Source: Yamagishiella unicocca (Eukaryota > Chlorophyta > Chlorophyceae > Chlamydomonadales > Volvocaceae). From it: a DNA stretch of 64,000 bases. Under the pieces are notes generated by a model, which made no database searches, was not told where the DNA came from, and saw nothing but the letters and a program-made list of their open reading frames with translations. Made by a program: the position numbers and the translations under genes. The first letter of the stretch is position 1. Each line of letters starts with the position of its first letter. Positions 27,502 through 40,784 of the stretch are shown one piece after another. Location: assembly GCA_003116995.1 (NCBI GenBank), contig BDSL01000148.1, positions 121,732 through 185,731 on the forward strand. Reading direction: 5' to 3'.

Positions 27502-30500
27502 ATGCAGCGCACGGCCCTGCTAGGCACGGTGGCAGCAGGTGGAGCTGCAGCCTTCTACCTGACCGCGGACACGGACACACAAATGACGATCGCCAGTGCC
27601 ACGGGGCCTTTGCTTCGTATGTTGGATCCCGAGCTTGGACACGTCATCGGAATCCAGGTACATAAGCCTGGCATGCGCATGTGGCGGCGGGAAGGAATCC
27701 TTCGGTGCACACAACACAGCCATGATTGTGGTGGTGTGGGAGGTACAGTGGTATATCTAGCTTGTGCGACTTGGGTTGCCTCCAAATGTTGTGGCTAACA
27801 CTGCCATTGTGCCATTGATGCCTCTCGACACCTTGAGCATATGACCGGCAGTACGATTCCCGCGATTTGCATGGTGCAATGCCCTGCCCTGCCCTGCCCT
27901 GCCCTGTGCGGTGTGTGCATGTTCGCATGTGTCCAGGCGGCTGCCCGCGGCTTTCTACCTCGGGACACACGCCCCGATCCGCCCTCGCTACATACTAACG
28001 TGTTTGGGCTCAGCTTCCCTAACCCGCTAGGTAGGTTCGCGGGTCTGCACCATTGACCTAACCACCGTACAATGTGGTGTCCGTTTTATTAAATTGTTCT
28101 GTTTGGATCTGTGTCTCGGATTCGCATGTGGACGCAATTTAGTTGCACAATCCCGCTGGGTCGGGCGACAATGAAAGCAACACAGCACTGCCTTACGTGG
28201 CGCCTCGAAATTGGGAGCGCTTCGTCATCACCTTACTGTTTGGTGACCTAAAACTGAACGTCTGGATGCGACTTGATTGTTGCCCAAGCCAGCCAATTAG
28301 TCCCAGGCTGCCGTCTGAGGATTGTAATGCCATAATCTGCTTGGCCAGGTCTGTCCGACTCCCTCAGAAACGTTCCTTGCCCCTCGCGCCTTTCTCTGCT
28401 GCAACTGGGTCCGCCTTGTCCATTCAGGCCTAGCGGCCGGGTTCGACAAGAACGCGGAGGCGGTGGCTGGTCTGATGGGGCTGGGCTTTGGGTTCGTCGA
28501 AGTAGGTGAGATGTATCTTGCTGTGCCAGGTGGCGCCCTAGATTGCCCATCCCAAGCGCCTTCGTGTCCCTAGCCAAGTAGTGTTGGGACCTGTAAGGCA
28601 GCTGTCACTGTGCTGATAAGAGATGCCTAGATGTATTACAAGGCGCAGCAGCCTGTACAGTAAATGCCAGGGCCCTCAACCCCCACATGCAGGTTCCATC
28701 ACACCACGGCCGCAGCCAGGCAACCCTACGCCGCGAGTTTTCCGCATTCCAGAACTCAAGTAAGAGGCCGTGGGAGGGGTGAGGATTAGGTTTCAGTAGC
28801 CGGTGCAGGTGTAAAGCAGGCACACTCAACTCGGAGCGTTGTCCTTGCGCCGCAGGGCCACCATCAACCGTTATGGGTTCAACAATCTGGGGGCGGATGC
28901 TGTGCAAGACCACCTTGCGGCTTTTGAGAAGGAGGTCGCGCGGGACCCCTCAGTAAAGCGAGGTAGGCGGTTAATACAAAAAGAATGGGGTATGGCTGTG
29001 CCGATGATCGGATGCACACCATGATGGGGGCGTGAAGGAGCCGTGAAACTCCAGTGATGCTCGTGGATGCATACCGACCCATGCTGTTAGTAGGGTTGAG
29101 GGCGCCAGTAGTGACAGGATTGCTTATGGCATGCACGAGGCTAAGCACGCTTTAAGGTGTCCTCCAATGTGTTAGTCAACCTCAGCCCTAAGCATTTGTA
29201 CCACCGGCCACAAGCTGGGTGCACGGGTGCATGAACTTCTCGATGTGGGTACAGAGTCTCGATACGGAGTATCACTGCACGGGGTTCGCTGTCGAAGGAA
29301 AGGCACTACTGGGCGCACTGTTGCGAGGTCTGCACCTGCATGGTAGCTGCCATGTTGACCGGTGGCACCATGAGCACATTGCCTGGCATGTACACAGCTG
29401 TCGTGCACTTGCATGTACATGAACTACTGATGTGCAGGGCTCGTGAATGCATCTCCCCTATCACTGCTGCTGGCGCGTTGTGTGGCCACGCCATCACAAG
29501 AGTTCCGTGCACGTGTTTTGTTGCTGCTGCAACGATGTTGCCCCTTCTCTGGCTGCTTCGTGGCCTCAGTTATTGGAAGTGTGCGTGTCTTGGATACTGG
29601 ACGGGGTCAACGATTTGCCCGGCTGGGAAATGTCACGCCTTATGCTTCTCCTCATCCTGACCGACAGCAGTGGGGCGCCATTAGGAACCGCCTGACCCAG
29701 TTTGGGAGTCAAGCATGGTAAAGCATGGTGGACGATGAGTTTCAAGACACAGTTCATATGGCGGGTTGCAATGGTGTTGCATCTTTTCGTGTCACCTGAT
29801 GCAGCTGTGCGTAGCTGGTGTGATCCCTTGTGACCCTTACATCTTCTTGGAGCTGACGCTCGCATAACCATGCAGCACGATTTTAGTGTCCCCTCCCTGC
29901 CTTGCCCAACCCTGTAGGTCCCTTGGGTGTCAACCTGGGTAAAAACAAGAGCAGTAAGGATGCTGCGCAAGACTACTGCATTGGGCTCACACGATTGGCG
30001 CAACATGCGGACTACCTGGTCGTTAATGTGTCAAGCCCAAACACACCCGGTGCGTGTTTCCAGACGAAAAACACAGCATTAGGATAAACAAACGTTAGTA
30101 TGTGTACAAAGTGTACATAAGTCACGGATGCTCCACAGAATGGTCGGCGTAATCATGCTGCCTGATGAAGGGAGATGAAGGGAGGCGCGGTGATGCCTGA
30201 AATCTGTCCCGGGGTGTTATGCGCAGCACATAAGTGTGTTCATCACCCGGCAAGTCGCGAAACGTCGTGCAAAATAATAGTTTGGAAGGCGTGTAGAGCA
30301 CGATCCAGCGATGTGACGGGGGTGCAGGAACGGGTGGCTTGTTTGCTAAGTCATCGCGAGTGAAGCTTACTGAGAAGCGCTAGCCGGCTGCCGGTGCAGT
30401 AGGCTGTGTTAATGACTGTTGACGTTGACAACAGGTTGACTAGATGAGGCTTGCATGAAACAGAGCGGCTGCAGGCAAGACAGTACAGGTAACGCCGTAG

Positions 30501-32647
30501 TTTTGGAGGAGCATAGGCGCCCCCACTTGGGCGAAATGACATTATCTGACATTAACATGAGCCTGAAAATGAAGGATGGCCCCTAGCAATAGCCTAAGAG
30601 GTTCGCGCACAAAGCAGTACCAGCACAGGGACCCAGCCCCTATGTTCAAGGTGAGACAAGGTAGGATGTAAGCGGTGAGGGCAAGGCATACAGGCATGGT
30701 GGTGATGACTTTTACTTGTGCTATTAAACATCAAGTGGAAAGGATCTGTGACGCCACCAGGTCTGCACCGGTCTACATTGCTGTCCCACTGTTTTGAATC
30801 CTTTCGCCTCCCCTTCTTTACCTGAAGGGCTCCGCGCATTGCAAGGTCGGAAGGAGCTAGAAGCATTGGTTAAGCAGGTGGGAAAGGGCGGCAGTTTGGC
30901 AGGAGGAATGGGCAGATAGTGTGGGTAGGAGTCAGGTCAAGGTGACACGCAGGATTAGGGGTTCAAGATCAGGTAGCTCACCCAGGGGTACAGCCCAGGG
31001 GTACAGCAAGCGAGTGCAGTTGGGCAGCTGATTTTAGCTGTTGCCGAGCGGCTTACAACTGAGGCCATCGTATATAATCACCCTGTCGTACTGCATTTTG
31101 AAGTCATTGTCAAGCCGCCATGGCTGTGCTGTCGATGTGCCGATCACGTAGTGTGTCACGACACACCCTTGCCCTTGTTTGCTCTCCCAAGGTTGTTTCT
31201 TCAATCGCTTGCCTGTCACGGCCTAACGTAAAAGTAGTACTATATGATACGGGTACAGGGCATCCCTATAAGCCTTAAGCAAGCAAGGGGTAACATTCAC
31301 ACTATGGTTTTTGTTCCTTAGACAGTATTTGCTACATGCAACTGATGCCTTGATGCGAGATTCCTGCACCTGTTGCCGTCATCTCAGGTCAAAGGTACCC
31401 GTGATCGCATGGTGTGGGGCCCGGGGGGCCCACCACCCTTGCTGATCAAGGTGGCCCCCGACCTTAACGAGGTGGACAAGCGTGACATTGCCACCGTGGC
31501 GCTGTCCTGTGGGGTGGACGGCCTCATTGTGTCCAATACGACCATCCAGCGGCCAGGTGAGTGGATTGCCGAGAGCTCGGCAGGTGCCCTGGTCACATGT
31601 AGGTGGCCATCCTAGGGACCAACCCCCACCAAGGACACCACAGCACTGGTACCAATCGGAAGGAATGGAGGTTCCCGCACCTTGCCACTCTGGCTGTTGC
31701 CGGTTATCGCTCTCCCTTAGTTTCCTGAAAGTTGCATTATTCCAACAATGCTGTGTCCTGACCCTCCTAAAAGTGACACTATTCCAACGTCACAGTGTCC
31801 TGACCCTCCTGACTTAAAGTCATGTTGTGCCACCCATGCTATCGGATCCACACAGGCACAGTGGCAGAGTACCCAGTGGCCCAGGAGGCTGGCGGCCTCA
31901 GTGGGCCGCCACTATTTGAAATGAGCACGTCAGTGCTGTCTGACCTATACCGCCTCACAGGCGGCCGCCTGCCGCTAGTGGGATGTGGTGGCATCAGCAG
32001 TGGGGAGGATGCCTATCGAAAGATCCGGGCAGGTGAGGAGTTAGTAGGCTTGGATATGTATCCAGATACCTGGCATCCACCTTCCATTCGTCCTATGCAG
32101 TGTACCAGCACAGAGGTCATGGCCTTTCACGCTGGCATTCAGGCCCAGTTATGCAATCGGTACCCATTGATCGTGTTTAAGTTGGTAATTGCTGCAGGCG
32201 GCTGTTGACCATGTTCCCAGCCACATGTAGCGTACTGCAGCCAGTATCTGCCACACTGAAGAACCGGGTCAACTAAGCAACCCGTTGGGTTTAACGATAC
32301 AGTACCAGAACGTACGGCAAAGTATAGCAATGTCATGCTCATTTTGTTCAGGAGAAGAGCAAATGCATACCTGTGCTCAAGCGGTTCTCAAACTCAAGCG
32401 GTTCTTACTGTCACATGTATCCCTCTTTGTTGCATCATTTTCAGGTGCCAGCTTGGTACAGCTGTATACAGCCTTTGCCTACGAGGGCCCTGCACTGGTG
32501 CCGCGTGTGAAGCGGGAGCTAGCAGAGTGCTTGGCTCGGGATGGGTTCCGCAGTGTGGCGGAGGCCGTTGGTGTGGATCACCCTGATATCAAACCAAGTG
32601 CAGTGGTCACAGCCAAGGGCAGCCGGTCATGGTTGCGATGGTGGTAA
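27502..32647 (+). CDS. Dihydroorotate dehydrogenase (quinone), class 2
   Basis: FMN enzyme oxidising dihydroorotate to orotate with ubiquinone, the fourth step of pyrimidine synthesis, at the mitochondrial inner membrane. Ten exons join in phase: 27502-27657, 27937-28030, 28428-28505, 28693-28759, 28856-28962, 29918-30049, 30828-30877, 31388-31556, 31856-32032, 32445-32647, giving 410 residues. The N-terminus has a hydrophobic Ala/Gly segment, then the class 2 membrane-associated helices that accept quinone. Landmarks: [35 protein letters not shown], the catalytic-loop [11 protein letters not shown] whose Ser is the class 2 base, [16 protein letters not shown] and the phosphate-binding [11 protein letters not shown]. 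Introns of up to about 950 bases make the gene the longest of the first 40 kb. A TGTAA motif is at 33099-33103. Confidence 0.96.
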
Positions 32648-33249
32648 AAGGCTTGAGTGTAGCTAGCTCCTTGTCGTGTGCCTTAACTCGCGCTCCTTGT
32701 TATGTGCCTAAGTTGTGAGGATGAGCTAAGCACCAGAAAATGCCCTATAATTGTGCCCTTTAGTTGTGCCCTATAATTGTGCTGCAAGGGCATGTCCCGA
32801 TTGCACGCCTGTTGGTAGCAGCACTCCAGCTAATGGACATTTCGTTAGATCACGTTATATTTGTTCCTCTTAAGTGTGTGTGTTTTACTGAGCACACACT
32901 AGCAACCAAGATACACACAATATCACTCACTTGCACACCCGTAAGGCTGGTAAGAAACTTCGAATTCTCGTGTCTGCGTTGAGAAGTGGGGACAGATGCT
33001 ACCCAACCCAGCAGAAGAGTGCTTCAGCAGCCTTCCTATTTGTGCAGGTTAGTTGCCTGAGGTGCCTGAGGCCGGCATCAGGCCCCGCCCACTTGGCATG
33101 TAACTACACCCCTTAACACAGTATCTGCCGCCATGAGTACAATCCTGTAGTATGAGTACTATGTCTAAACACAGCAGCTGAAGGTATTGACTGGCCCACC
33201 TTGCATATGGCTTACTTCTCATGTCCCACCCTATGGCAGCACTTGTCCT
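32648..33249. other. DHODH 3' flank
   Basis: Probable 3' UTR and spacer. It contains a small direct repeat of a TTGTGCCCT(A/T)TA box near 32,755-32,780. No coding signal. Confidence 0.5.
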
Positions 33250-33790
33250 GGTTATGGCCGGTTTGGGGGGGGGGTCGGTTACCTGGGAGGCCGGTTACCG
33301 GGGTCTTCGCAAACCGGCCCCTAATTGGGCAAAACCGGTAACCCCCTGTCAGCCCGTTCCGTAAAACGGTAAACGGGTAGGCCGGTTATCGACCAGCTAC
33401 CAGCCGGTTACCGGGTAGGCCGGTTATCGGCCAGTTAGTTCGTTTCGTAAAACGGTAAGCGGGTACGCCGGTTATCGACCAGTTACCAATTGAAAGCTGG
33501 TTACCGGGTAGGCCGGTTACCGGCCAGTTAGCGGGGTTGGTCAGTTACCTGGTACACCGGTTACCGGATATTCCCCAGATTGTTTGCATGCATTTGCTGC
33601 AGCTGTGATATATTTATGGTTTGTTACACTGCTTCAATAATGCTAAACCAGTGAGCTTTCAAAACCTGTGAAGGGGGTCGGTTACTGGGAGGGGTTGGTT
33701 ACCGGGGGGCTGGCCAACCGGGGGACGGTTAGAGGGGCCGGTTACTGGCCCCGGTAAGCGGGCAAAGAGGGCAAACTAGGCCCAAACCGG
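33250..33790. repeat. Degenerate GCCGGTTACCGG-type repeat tract
   Basis: Dense irregular reiteration of a CCGGTTAC / GTAACCGG core with GGGTAGGCCGGTTA spacers. It has two blocks, 33,260-33,560 and 33,670-33,790, separated by about 100 AT-richer bases. Many units are self-complementary, so the tract can fold extensively. It lies between the DHODH 3' end and an R1 repeat. Confidence 0.85.
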
Positions 33791-34189
33791 GGCAAGTGCT
33801 CCCATAGGGCCACAGCAGTTTTGAGCTGTCATGTATACCAGGTGTACACTTCTCCGTAACTGTTACCACTACTACTTCTCGACCACTCACTGTGTGGTGC
33901 GAGCGTGTGATATCACAGTCCCCTGTTCATTATTACACTGCCTTGTGTGCGGTCAATGTCCGCCTTTATGCTGCCTTATGAATGCGGTCGTTACCATTGC
34001 AAGAGATCATGCACGGAGCAGCAACCTCTACCATCCCAACCCCACAACAGCGCGCAAGGGACAAGAAAGGGACCAATTGCCGAGCTGGGCGGAGAAGCGC
34101 AACTTCGTGTTCGGCTTTTTCCGGGTCCCTAACACGGCGATCGACTTTCTCATTATAAAATAACAAGGTGTTACAGTGTCCTCAAGCCC
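33791..34189. other. Spacer without gene
   Basis: About 400 bases between two repeats. A 110-codon frame (33,831-34,163) has no recognisable features. I see nothing else in it. Confidence 0.4.
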
Positions 34190-35040
34190 GAGCGAGCCAT
34201 GGACATGACGAGGGGCCCGTGTCGGCTGAATCAGAGCGGCTCTGGGCTGAACCCAGCCGACGCCCCCAGGGACACAGGAAAACCTCAAAAACCACAGAGA
34301 CGCCGAGCAAACCCAGGATAGGTGGGGGGGGCCATACCGAGACCTCGACGTACAACGAGCCAGCGCGAAAAGTCAGCACAGCCAGTGGTGCAGCCAGCAG
34401 ACGCCCCCAAAGGCACAGGGAAAGGAAAAAGAACCCCGCCACGCCCAACGTAACAACCCAAGGCCGGGAATAAAGCTGGGAATACAGCGGGACCAGCCAG
34501 CAGCCCGGATTGATGGGCTGGGGATGGAAACACCCGGCGGCCCAGGGCGCCACCCACCCACGAAGAAACTCCCCACCCCAAAAGCCGGCCAGCAAAGCGT
34601 ACTTCAGCGCGACGGGCGGTCCCATCCCACCAAAGCCAAAATGACGGAGAAGACGCAAATCCGGGCAGAGGGCGCCTCGGGCACACCCACCAACATGGCC
34701 GCACGGAACAGGAACAAATTGGCGCACCAACCCGCACGGGAGAACAACGACAGAAATAAACAGCTCCAGGCCCAAACAGGCGGACAAGCGGCCCATGAAG
34801 TACACCAAGCATGAGCCGCTCAGGCCCTCCAGGGCAGCCAAGGTCTATCCAGTACACCGCAAGGGACCACCAACCGTACGGTGGAATGGGTGCGTGGCCC
34901 TGACAGCAGCAAGGCCCGCCAGCTGGTCCGCTGCACACAGAGCTGAGCAAAAGCCAAGCATACTGCTTACAGGCGGGGGGCTTGCACCAGCCACAGCCCC
35001 ACATGGGCCAGCGGCCGAATACCAGAGGGGCCAGCTCCCC
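34190..35040 (+). repeat. Interspersed repeat R1, copy 1 (plus orientation)
   Basis: Purine/C-rich modular repeat. Module a carries the box CAGACGCCCCCA and GATGGGCTGGGGATGGA. Module b (near 34,810-34,840) carries GCTCAGGCCCTCCAGGGC. Module c (34,930-35,030) carries CTTGCACCAGCCACAG. The same boxes recur at 40.3-40.8, 47.8-48.2 and 48.7-49.4 kb with substantial divergence. No transposase or conserved frame is seen; the 219- and 239-codon minus-strand frames here are not conserved as protein in the other copies. Confidence 0.75.
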
Positions 35041-35860
35041 CGGGCCATCAGCGTGCCGCCGCCGCCGCCACCAGCCACCTCCGTGCCGCCGGCCCTAAAG
35101 GAAGCGCCCCCAGCGGCCGCGCCAGCGGCCGGGCCAGTGCCAGCGGCCGCAAGCAGCGATAGTGTGAGCAGTTGGGGTCTGCGAGTAGGGCCGAGCGGGG
35201 GAGGGGAGGGGCGGGGGGAGGAGGAGCAGGGTACGCGGTAGGGGCCGAGGCCGGGGTGGGGTACACCAATGGGCCATGTCGGCGGCGAACCGGCAGGCGG
35301 TTGTGGAGGTGCCGGGCGTCATACGTCACTTTGCCGCTGCCCAGGGTGGGGCCACCAGCTGCACGCTGCCATGGACTTGGGTTTGACGACGACTGGAGTT
35401 CAGGTCAGTGGAACCCATTTGAACATGTCGTCTGTTGAGAAATAATGCTAGCCTTCGGGGCGCAATGGAACTTACACGGATCTGCCAAGGGTCTGCATTC
35501 AAAGCCTTTCCCCATTGCATGGCTCTGAGTGTATTTCATGTAAGTAAAGTCAAAATTGCGACGGTATCCGTATATTGGGCAAGGACCAGGGAAGGAAATG
35601 CTTTATGCGTCCCAAAACAAACCAAATCGACTGGCGAAGTCGGTTACCCGAACAGGAACGCCACATGTCATCCACTGCCCGTATCATCGGTGCTCCGTCC
35701 GCCACATACCACATAGACACGCCGTGCCTACTTCTGGTCAACTGCTTCTACAGGCAAACCATACAGCCAAATTGCACTGCCTAAAACAACCCTGCAGGAG
35801 TTGGAGCAGCCACGGAATTACTGGTGAAGCTGGCGGGGCCATGGTAGTGGTGCGGGCGGC
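35041..35860. other. Unassigned stretch beside EIPR1-like gene
   Basis: Pro/Ala- and Gly-rich frames at 35,040-35,440 (for example a short ATG frame from 35,276) could be a gene remnant but show no family match. The remainder is the expected 3' flank of the minus-strand WD40 gene, with a minus-strand TGTAA near 35,473. Confidence 0.4.
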
Positions 35861-38800
35861 TCAGATTAGGATCTTGTACTTGATGTTCTTGGGTACCTTG
35901 TTGAGCGCCACACGACCGTCGAACGACAAGCTGGCCAAGAGCCATGGATCCGCTGCACTCCAGGCCATGCCATACACGCTATCCTCGTGCTCGTCCCAGC
36001 TGAACACCTTGCCATCCAGGTCACCGGTCCTGCGGCATTGTTGAGACACACTCCTTGGAGACTACCAAAGCCTGGCCGCAAGGACGGCTTTCCCAAGCAT
36101 GGCTCTGGGATGATAGGTCGGAACGCCGCACCACACCAGCAGGAAACAGGACCCCACGCCACCCAACCACCCCCTCGACCCCATTGCGCTCATCAAGTGT
36201 GAACCATGGAGAAGTGGCTGGCATTGTCGCCCAAGTCCCCTGCCCCTAAAACAACCCAAAATCCATTGCCCCTGTCGTCCCCACCTGCCGGGTGCCTTGT
36301 GACCTGCAGCTGCGGCGCCTGGCGCGCCACTCGATGGCGCCACAATGGCTCCCCCGCCAGTGGCTGATGGCAGAATAGTCCCGGCGCCTGCCCCCGCACC
36401 GGCCTCCGCCGCCGCTGCTGGACCTGCTGATGCCGCCAGGTGCGGAGTATAGTACAGGTTGACACAGCAGTCGGACGAGCAAGACGCGACCAGGGCGTCA
36501 TGTACAGGGTTGTAGGAAGCGCGCCACACCCAGTGCCGATGGCCACCCAGCTCCAAGAGGGGCTGGCCAGGGCTCCTGCGGGGCATACATGACGATCGGG
36601 GATGCTGGAGGAGAGGCAGTGTGACTGATGGGTGGGAGTTAATGGGCATACAGTTGGCATATGGAAATCCATGATGATACCGTACAAGATTTTCAACGTG
36701 GCCCACGCGACCACGTGGCCTACGCGAGCACGAGGCTCATGGACCGCGAATTGACGCGATGCGTTATGCTTTCAGACGTGTTCACTCGCGAGCAGCCAGG
36801 GTTTCCCCCTTTGGCACCAGCGCTAGGGATGCGCCAGGAGACCCCAGTGGAGCTGACGGGCGACCTGCCAAGTCAGGACTCGGTCCACTACTTCCAAATC
36901 CCAAAGCGATTGTCGCCAACACCCTGCTGCAGGATTTCATCTTGTCCACTCAGGGAACAAGAGGCGATGGAACGCGACGGGACGTGCGCGGGGGCGAGCA
37001 CACTTGCCCCCAAAGCAAACCCGCCCATGCAGGTGTGCCCACCTGAGATCCCAGAACCGCAGCTTGCAATCGTCCCCCGCCGTGAGGACGCGCGTGTCGT
37101 TGTGCGGCGCGAAGCTGATGGAGCGCACGGGCATCTTGTGGGCCATTTTTATCTCACCCATGGGCCGGGACAAGCTGCGCAGGTCCCACGTCTGGTGCAG
37201 TGGCATTACGGCGGGAAAAACGTCTATTGCAGAGAGCTGGCCTCCATGACGCTCGGGAAGCTGGGGTTGGCCATGACTACTTCGGACAGACAGAGGCAGA
37301 GGTTCCAAGGCATACAAAAGCCTACCAGGTTTGCGATCAGCCCTAAGGGCGCGTCTCTGGGCAGGACGCGGCTGCAATGGGGCGTCGACCCTAACCTTCC
37401 ATCACTGTGTGCCACACGAATACAGATACACCGCATGGGTATCCCTTGCACCGCAGTCGCACATCACGTAATGCCCGACAAAGTGCACAGCATCCCGCTT
37501 GGTGGGACACACAAGGGAAGGAGTGGCAAACATGCAGGCGACTTTGGGCCTTCCTCGAGCCTTCTCTGTGGACCTAAAGCCGTACCACGGTCGTACCCTT
37601 ATCGTTAACGGCGCCTCCCGACACCCCTCCGCTGCGCCCTGTCAGACATCCCTCATCCACGTGATTCCCCTGCGCCGGTGTCAAGCGCCTACCTGCACAT
37701 CATTGCTGCCCGCCGTACACAACAGCGATGGGTTGCGGGGGTGTAGCGCCCCCGACCAGAGCTGCACCATCTCACCGGCTGAGCAGGTGGAGGAGGCCTG
37801 CGGAGATTGGCGGGGTGTGCGGGCCATCGGGCAAGTGTGAGCCCCCGTTGACGTCTCATGTGCGCATACAAACATTTGTGCAGAACAAGCATTGGTGGAG
37901 ATCGGAAGAGCTGCTGAAGAAGCACGCAGCGGAAGTTAGTTTGCGGACAATCTTCGTCAGCGAAACGTGCAGCAGAAAAGGATATAACAACGCTGTGACA
38001 ATGGAAACCATAAGACCAGAAGCGCGGAGACAGGATCCGCCAGCCCCTTCACCCCGCCTGGGTGGCCGCACCTCGGCGCCCGCCTCCGTGATGGTCCATT
38101 TTTTCAGGTGGCCCTCTTCCACCGTCACAACGGTTTCCGGATGCTGCGCGCTCCACAGAGCACTGGGGCGTTGCGTGGGCACAGCAGCCAAATGTTGGCC
38201 ATGGCGGGTTTTAGCCATGGGTTTGCCAGAAAGGGGATGGCGGGTAGCCTCGGCGCACAGGGTGCCCGTCGAATGGACAGTGACTGGCTACTTCGCATGA
38301 TGGCGTCTGATGACTGATAGCAAACGTTGTTTTTTACCCGATGCTGGCAGGCAGTGGGGCGTTGGGAACTGGTGGCGGTGGACAGGTACCAAGGCCAGAT
38401 TTCAACAGCACCAGGCAACATGCGGCTTCATCGTCATAACTTCGGCTCCCATCACCCAGGAGAGGGAGGACTGGCGATCGTGTAGTGCGAGGGTATTATG
38501 GCATCAATTGGGAGGCTTAATGTGTTCATGATCGCCCGCTGGCCTAGGCCAGGGTGCCAACCTCACTGACCCGTGAAACCCTCCTCTCTGCACCCTCCTA
38601 CCGCTAATCCACCAAGCTCCCCTTCCCGCGGGTCTCGGGTCTGCTCGCCATCCCCCCTCCCCGTACCGCCCGCTCAGCGTGAGTCCCACCAGCGCATCGA
38701 GCCACTCTCCCCCGGTAGCTCCGCCTGCTGCACCAGCGCCTGCTCCTGCGGCCGCCCTGGCCCACCTGGGACCTCCTCGGCAGGTGCCCGCCACAGTGTG

Positions 38801-39550
38801 GCGCTGCTATTCCCAGCTGGAGGGAGAGGTTGGGGGGTGGCGAGGGTTAAGTGATGGAAGGGTAACAAACATGGAGGGGGGTCACGTAGGATCATGTACG
38901 TGTGCGTTGCACAGCACCAAGGTGAGCAGGGACCGAGGGCAGGACCCGAGGTCCGGCGGGGGGCATGGGCATGTGGACGCAGAGAAGAAGAGGTAAGTTC
39001 CCCTGACCGCTTTTGAGATTTCGGAGGTTGTTCACGGGAGGGGCGCTCGCCCCTAAACGGAGTTGCATATACGTGGAATTGCATGGCTCCAAACCCCGAA
39101 CACATTGCCCTCAAATGCACACGCCCTGGCCCTGGCTGGCGCATCGTTCGCCATTCAGGAACTAATGGACCATGGGCCTCAGCACTTTAGGGTAAAACCC
39201 TAAACCCTACCTTTAGCCCAGACAGATACCAGTATGTCATCCCGTGTCGGACAGGGGGCGATGTCCCAGAGTTCAGCTGCGTGAGAGTATGCGCGCTTGC
39301 AAACAAGCTGCTCATTGTCAGCATCATACTGGAGCAAGCGGATCTGCATACGGAGGCCGGTGATATCGGTCGTCACTGGTTGGCTCGCGCGACGGAATCG
39401 ACGAAAGTCTCCCGCGCAAACTCTCACCTCGTTGTCCTCGCGCAACGCGGTCGTCCCCACGAACCATTTAGAGCTGATTGAATCGCACGGAAGCGCAACA
39501 AGCACGCGTGCCTGATACTTCAAAGAGTAAGTGGTTACCGCGTCGCCCAT
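35861..39550 (-). CDS. EIPR1/TSSC1-like WD40 protein
   Basis: WD40 beta-propeller protein. Animal EIPR1 (TSSC1) binds the EARP/GARP tethering complexes and helps endosome recycling and dense-core vesicle biogenesis. Eight exons on the minus strand join in phase: 39550-39428, 39343-39211, 38816-38690, 38162-38072, 37797-37693, 37191-37043, 36575-36285, 36029-35861, giving 395 residues (human about 387). Matches run from the N-terminus (YSLKYQARVLVALP, FVGTTALREDNE) through AGDDCKLRFWDLR and GGHRHWVWRASYNPVHD to the diagnostic tail DEHEDSVYGMAWSAADPWL ... SLSFDGRVALNKVPKNIKYK. Between blades 5 and 6 lies an Ala/Gly-rich insert of about 40 residues (encoded near 36,300-36,430), as loops in this position are variable. 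The intron 1-3 region is GC-poor compared with exons and carries a short telomere-like sequence at about 39,193-39,210. Confidence 0.93.
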
Positions 39551-40320
39551 CCTCGCCCTTTGCTAATCCGGCACTTCTCGTCCTGTTTCCTGCAGTGAAC
39601 CCTTCACTGGGCTCCTGATCCTGCGGCGGCAATGATGTCCTGACAGTGTCCCCTTCGCAGTGCTGGTCCCGCAATATCCAAACAATTCAGGTGAGGATTT
39701 ATCATCATAGGGTATCAAAAAGTTACGAAGTACTTCGCGAAAATTAGCGACCCGCAATTTGTTAACGTGCCTCTGACGAGATGTACGTTGGTGAGGTGAA
39801 GCTGCTTTGTGCAAAAATAAGTTACAAATACCGATAACTGCACAGGTTTGGGGAGGGTATCCTGGGTATGGAATGCAAATTGCCGCTCCGCGACCAACGT
39901 AGTACAATGGTAGCTGGATTAAATTTGCAACCACCGACCTTTTCATAAGACATACTTCTCGCGTGGTACGCTTTCCCGAATAAGCCAGCTGCGGCCTGCG
40001 CAAAAGGCTCCCTGTTCCATAATCGCTGGAGTCTGGACCAGGACGTGATTCAATGTAAATACCCCACACTGCCGCTATGAACATATTTTATGGCATAGTG
40101 GTGGAGCGTGTGGGCCTGCGAGGCGCCCGGCACGGCGCGCTCCTTATGTACCATCCATCCGCATGATGTATATTGCTACGCCGTTGAATGCTACGCCCCA
40201 CTACGCCGTATCCTGCTATGTTATAGTGTTTTGATTGCGCAGGTTTGGGTCGATGTGCTTCAAAGACGGGTGCTGCGTCGATTTAGTGAAGCATGTGGTC
40301 GTATTATTCTCTGTCAGTAT
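39551..40320. other. Upstream region of the EIPR1-like gene
   Basis: Promoter side of the minus-strand gene. A 173-codon minus-strand frame (39,563-40,084) has no recognisable domain. Nothing else is supported. Confidence 0.4.
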
Positions 40321-40329
40321 GTAGAGGCA

Positions 40330-40760
40330 GGGATCCCGTGGTCTGCCGGTATGTGCCCCCGCTGGCCCGTGTGGGAGTGTGGCTGGTGCAAGGCCCCCTT
40401 GGCTGCTGTGAGCAGTATGTTCGGGATGTTGTCACCCTGGCCACTCTCAGAGCAATTGACCTTGGCCACTTCACACTCCCAAGTTGTTCCACGGCATGTT
40501 AAGCTGTTCCACGGCCGATAGGTGGTGCGTTGCCCAACTGGGGGAACCCGCCTGATGCCGTGCCTCACATGCGGTTGATGGTGGTTGCAGTTTTGTGGGT
40601 TCGTTCACCTGCGCGGAATTTGCTCAGGTTGGTTTGCCATCGCGGCCCGCCCACCCGTTTCTCCTAGTGGTTGGGGTTCGCTTTAGGTTTGCTGGCTGAT
40701 CTCTGGCTGCCCTGGAGGGCCTGAACAGGTCCTGCCTTGTGCTCTTCATTGGCCGCTTGT
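40330..40760 (-). repeat. Interspersed repeat R1, copy 2 (minus orientation, modules c and b)
   Basis: On the minus strand, 40,515-40,330 aligns with 48,070-48,230: both contain GTGTGAAG(T/C)GGCC(A/G)AGGTC, GGCCAGGGTGACA and GGGGCCTTGCA boxes. Module b (CAGGCCCTCCAGGGCAGCCA on the minus strand) is at about 40,730-40,700. It directly adjoins the old LTR beginning at 40,785. Confidence 0.7.
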
Positions 40761-40784
40761 CCGCCTGCTGTCAGGTGCCTTCTA

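Noticed and set aside
34182..35004. 219- and 239-codon Trp/Cys/Gly-rich minus frames in R1 copy 1
   Set aside because: Other R1 copies keep nucleotide boxes but not these frames, so they are not conserved proteins.
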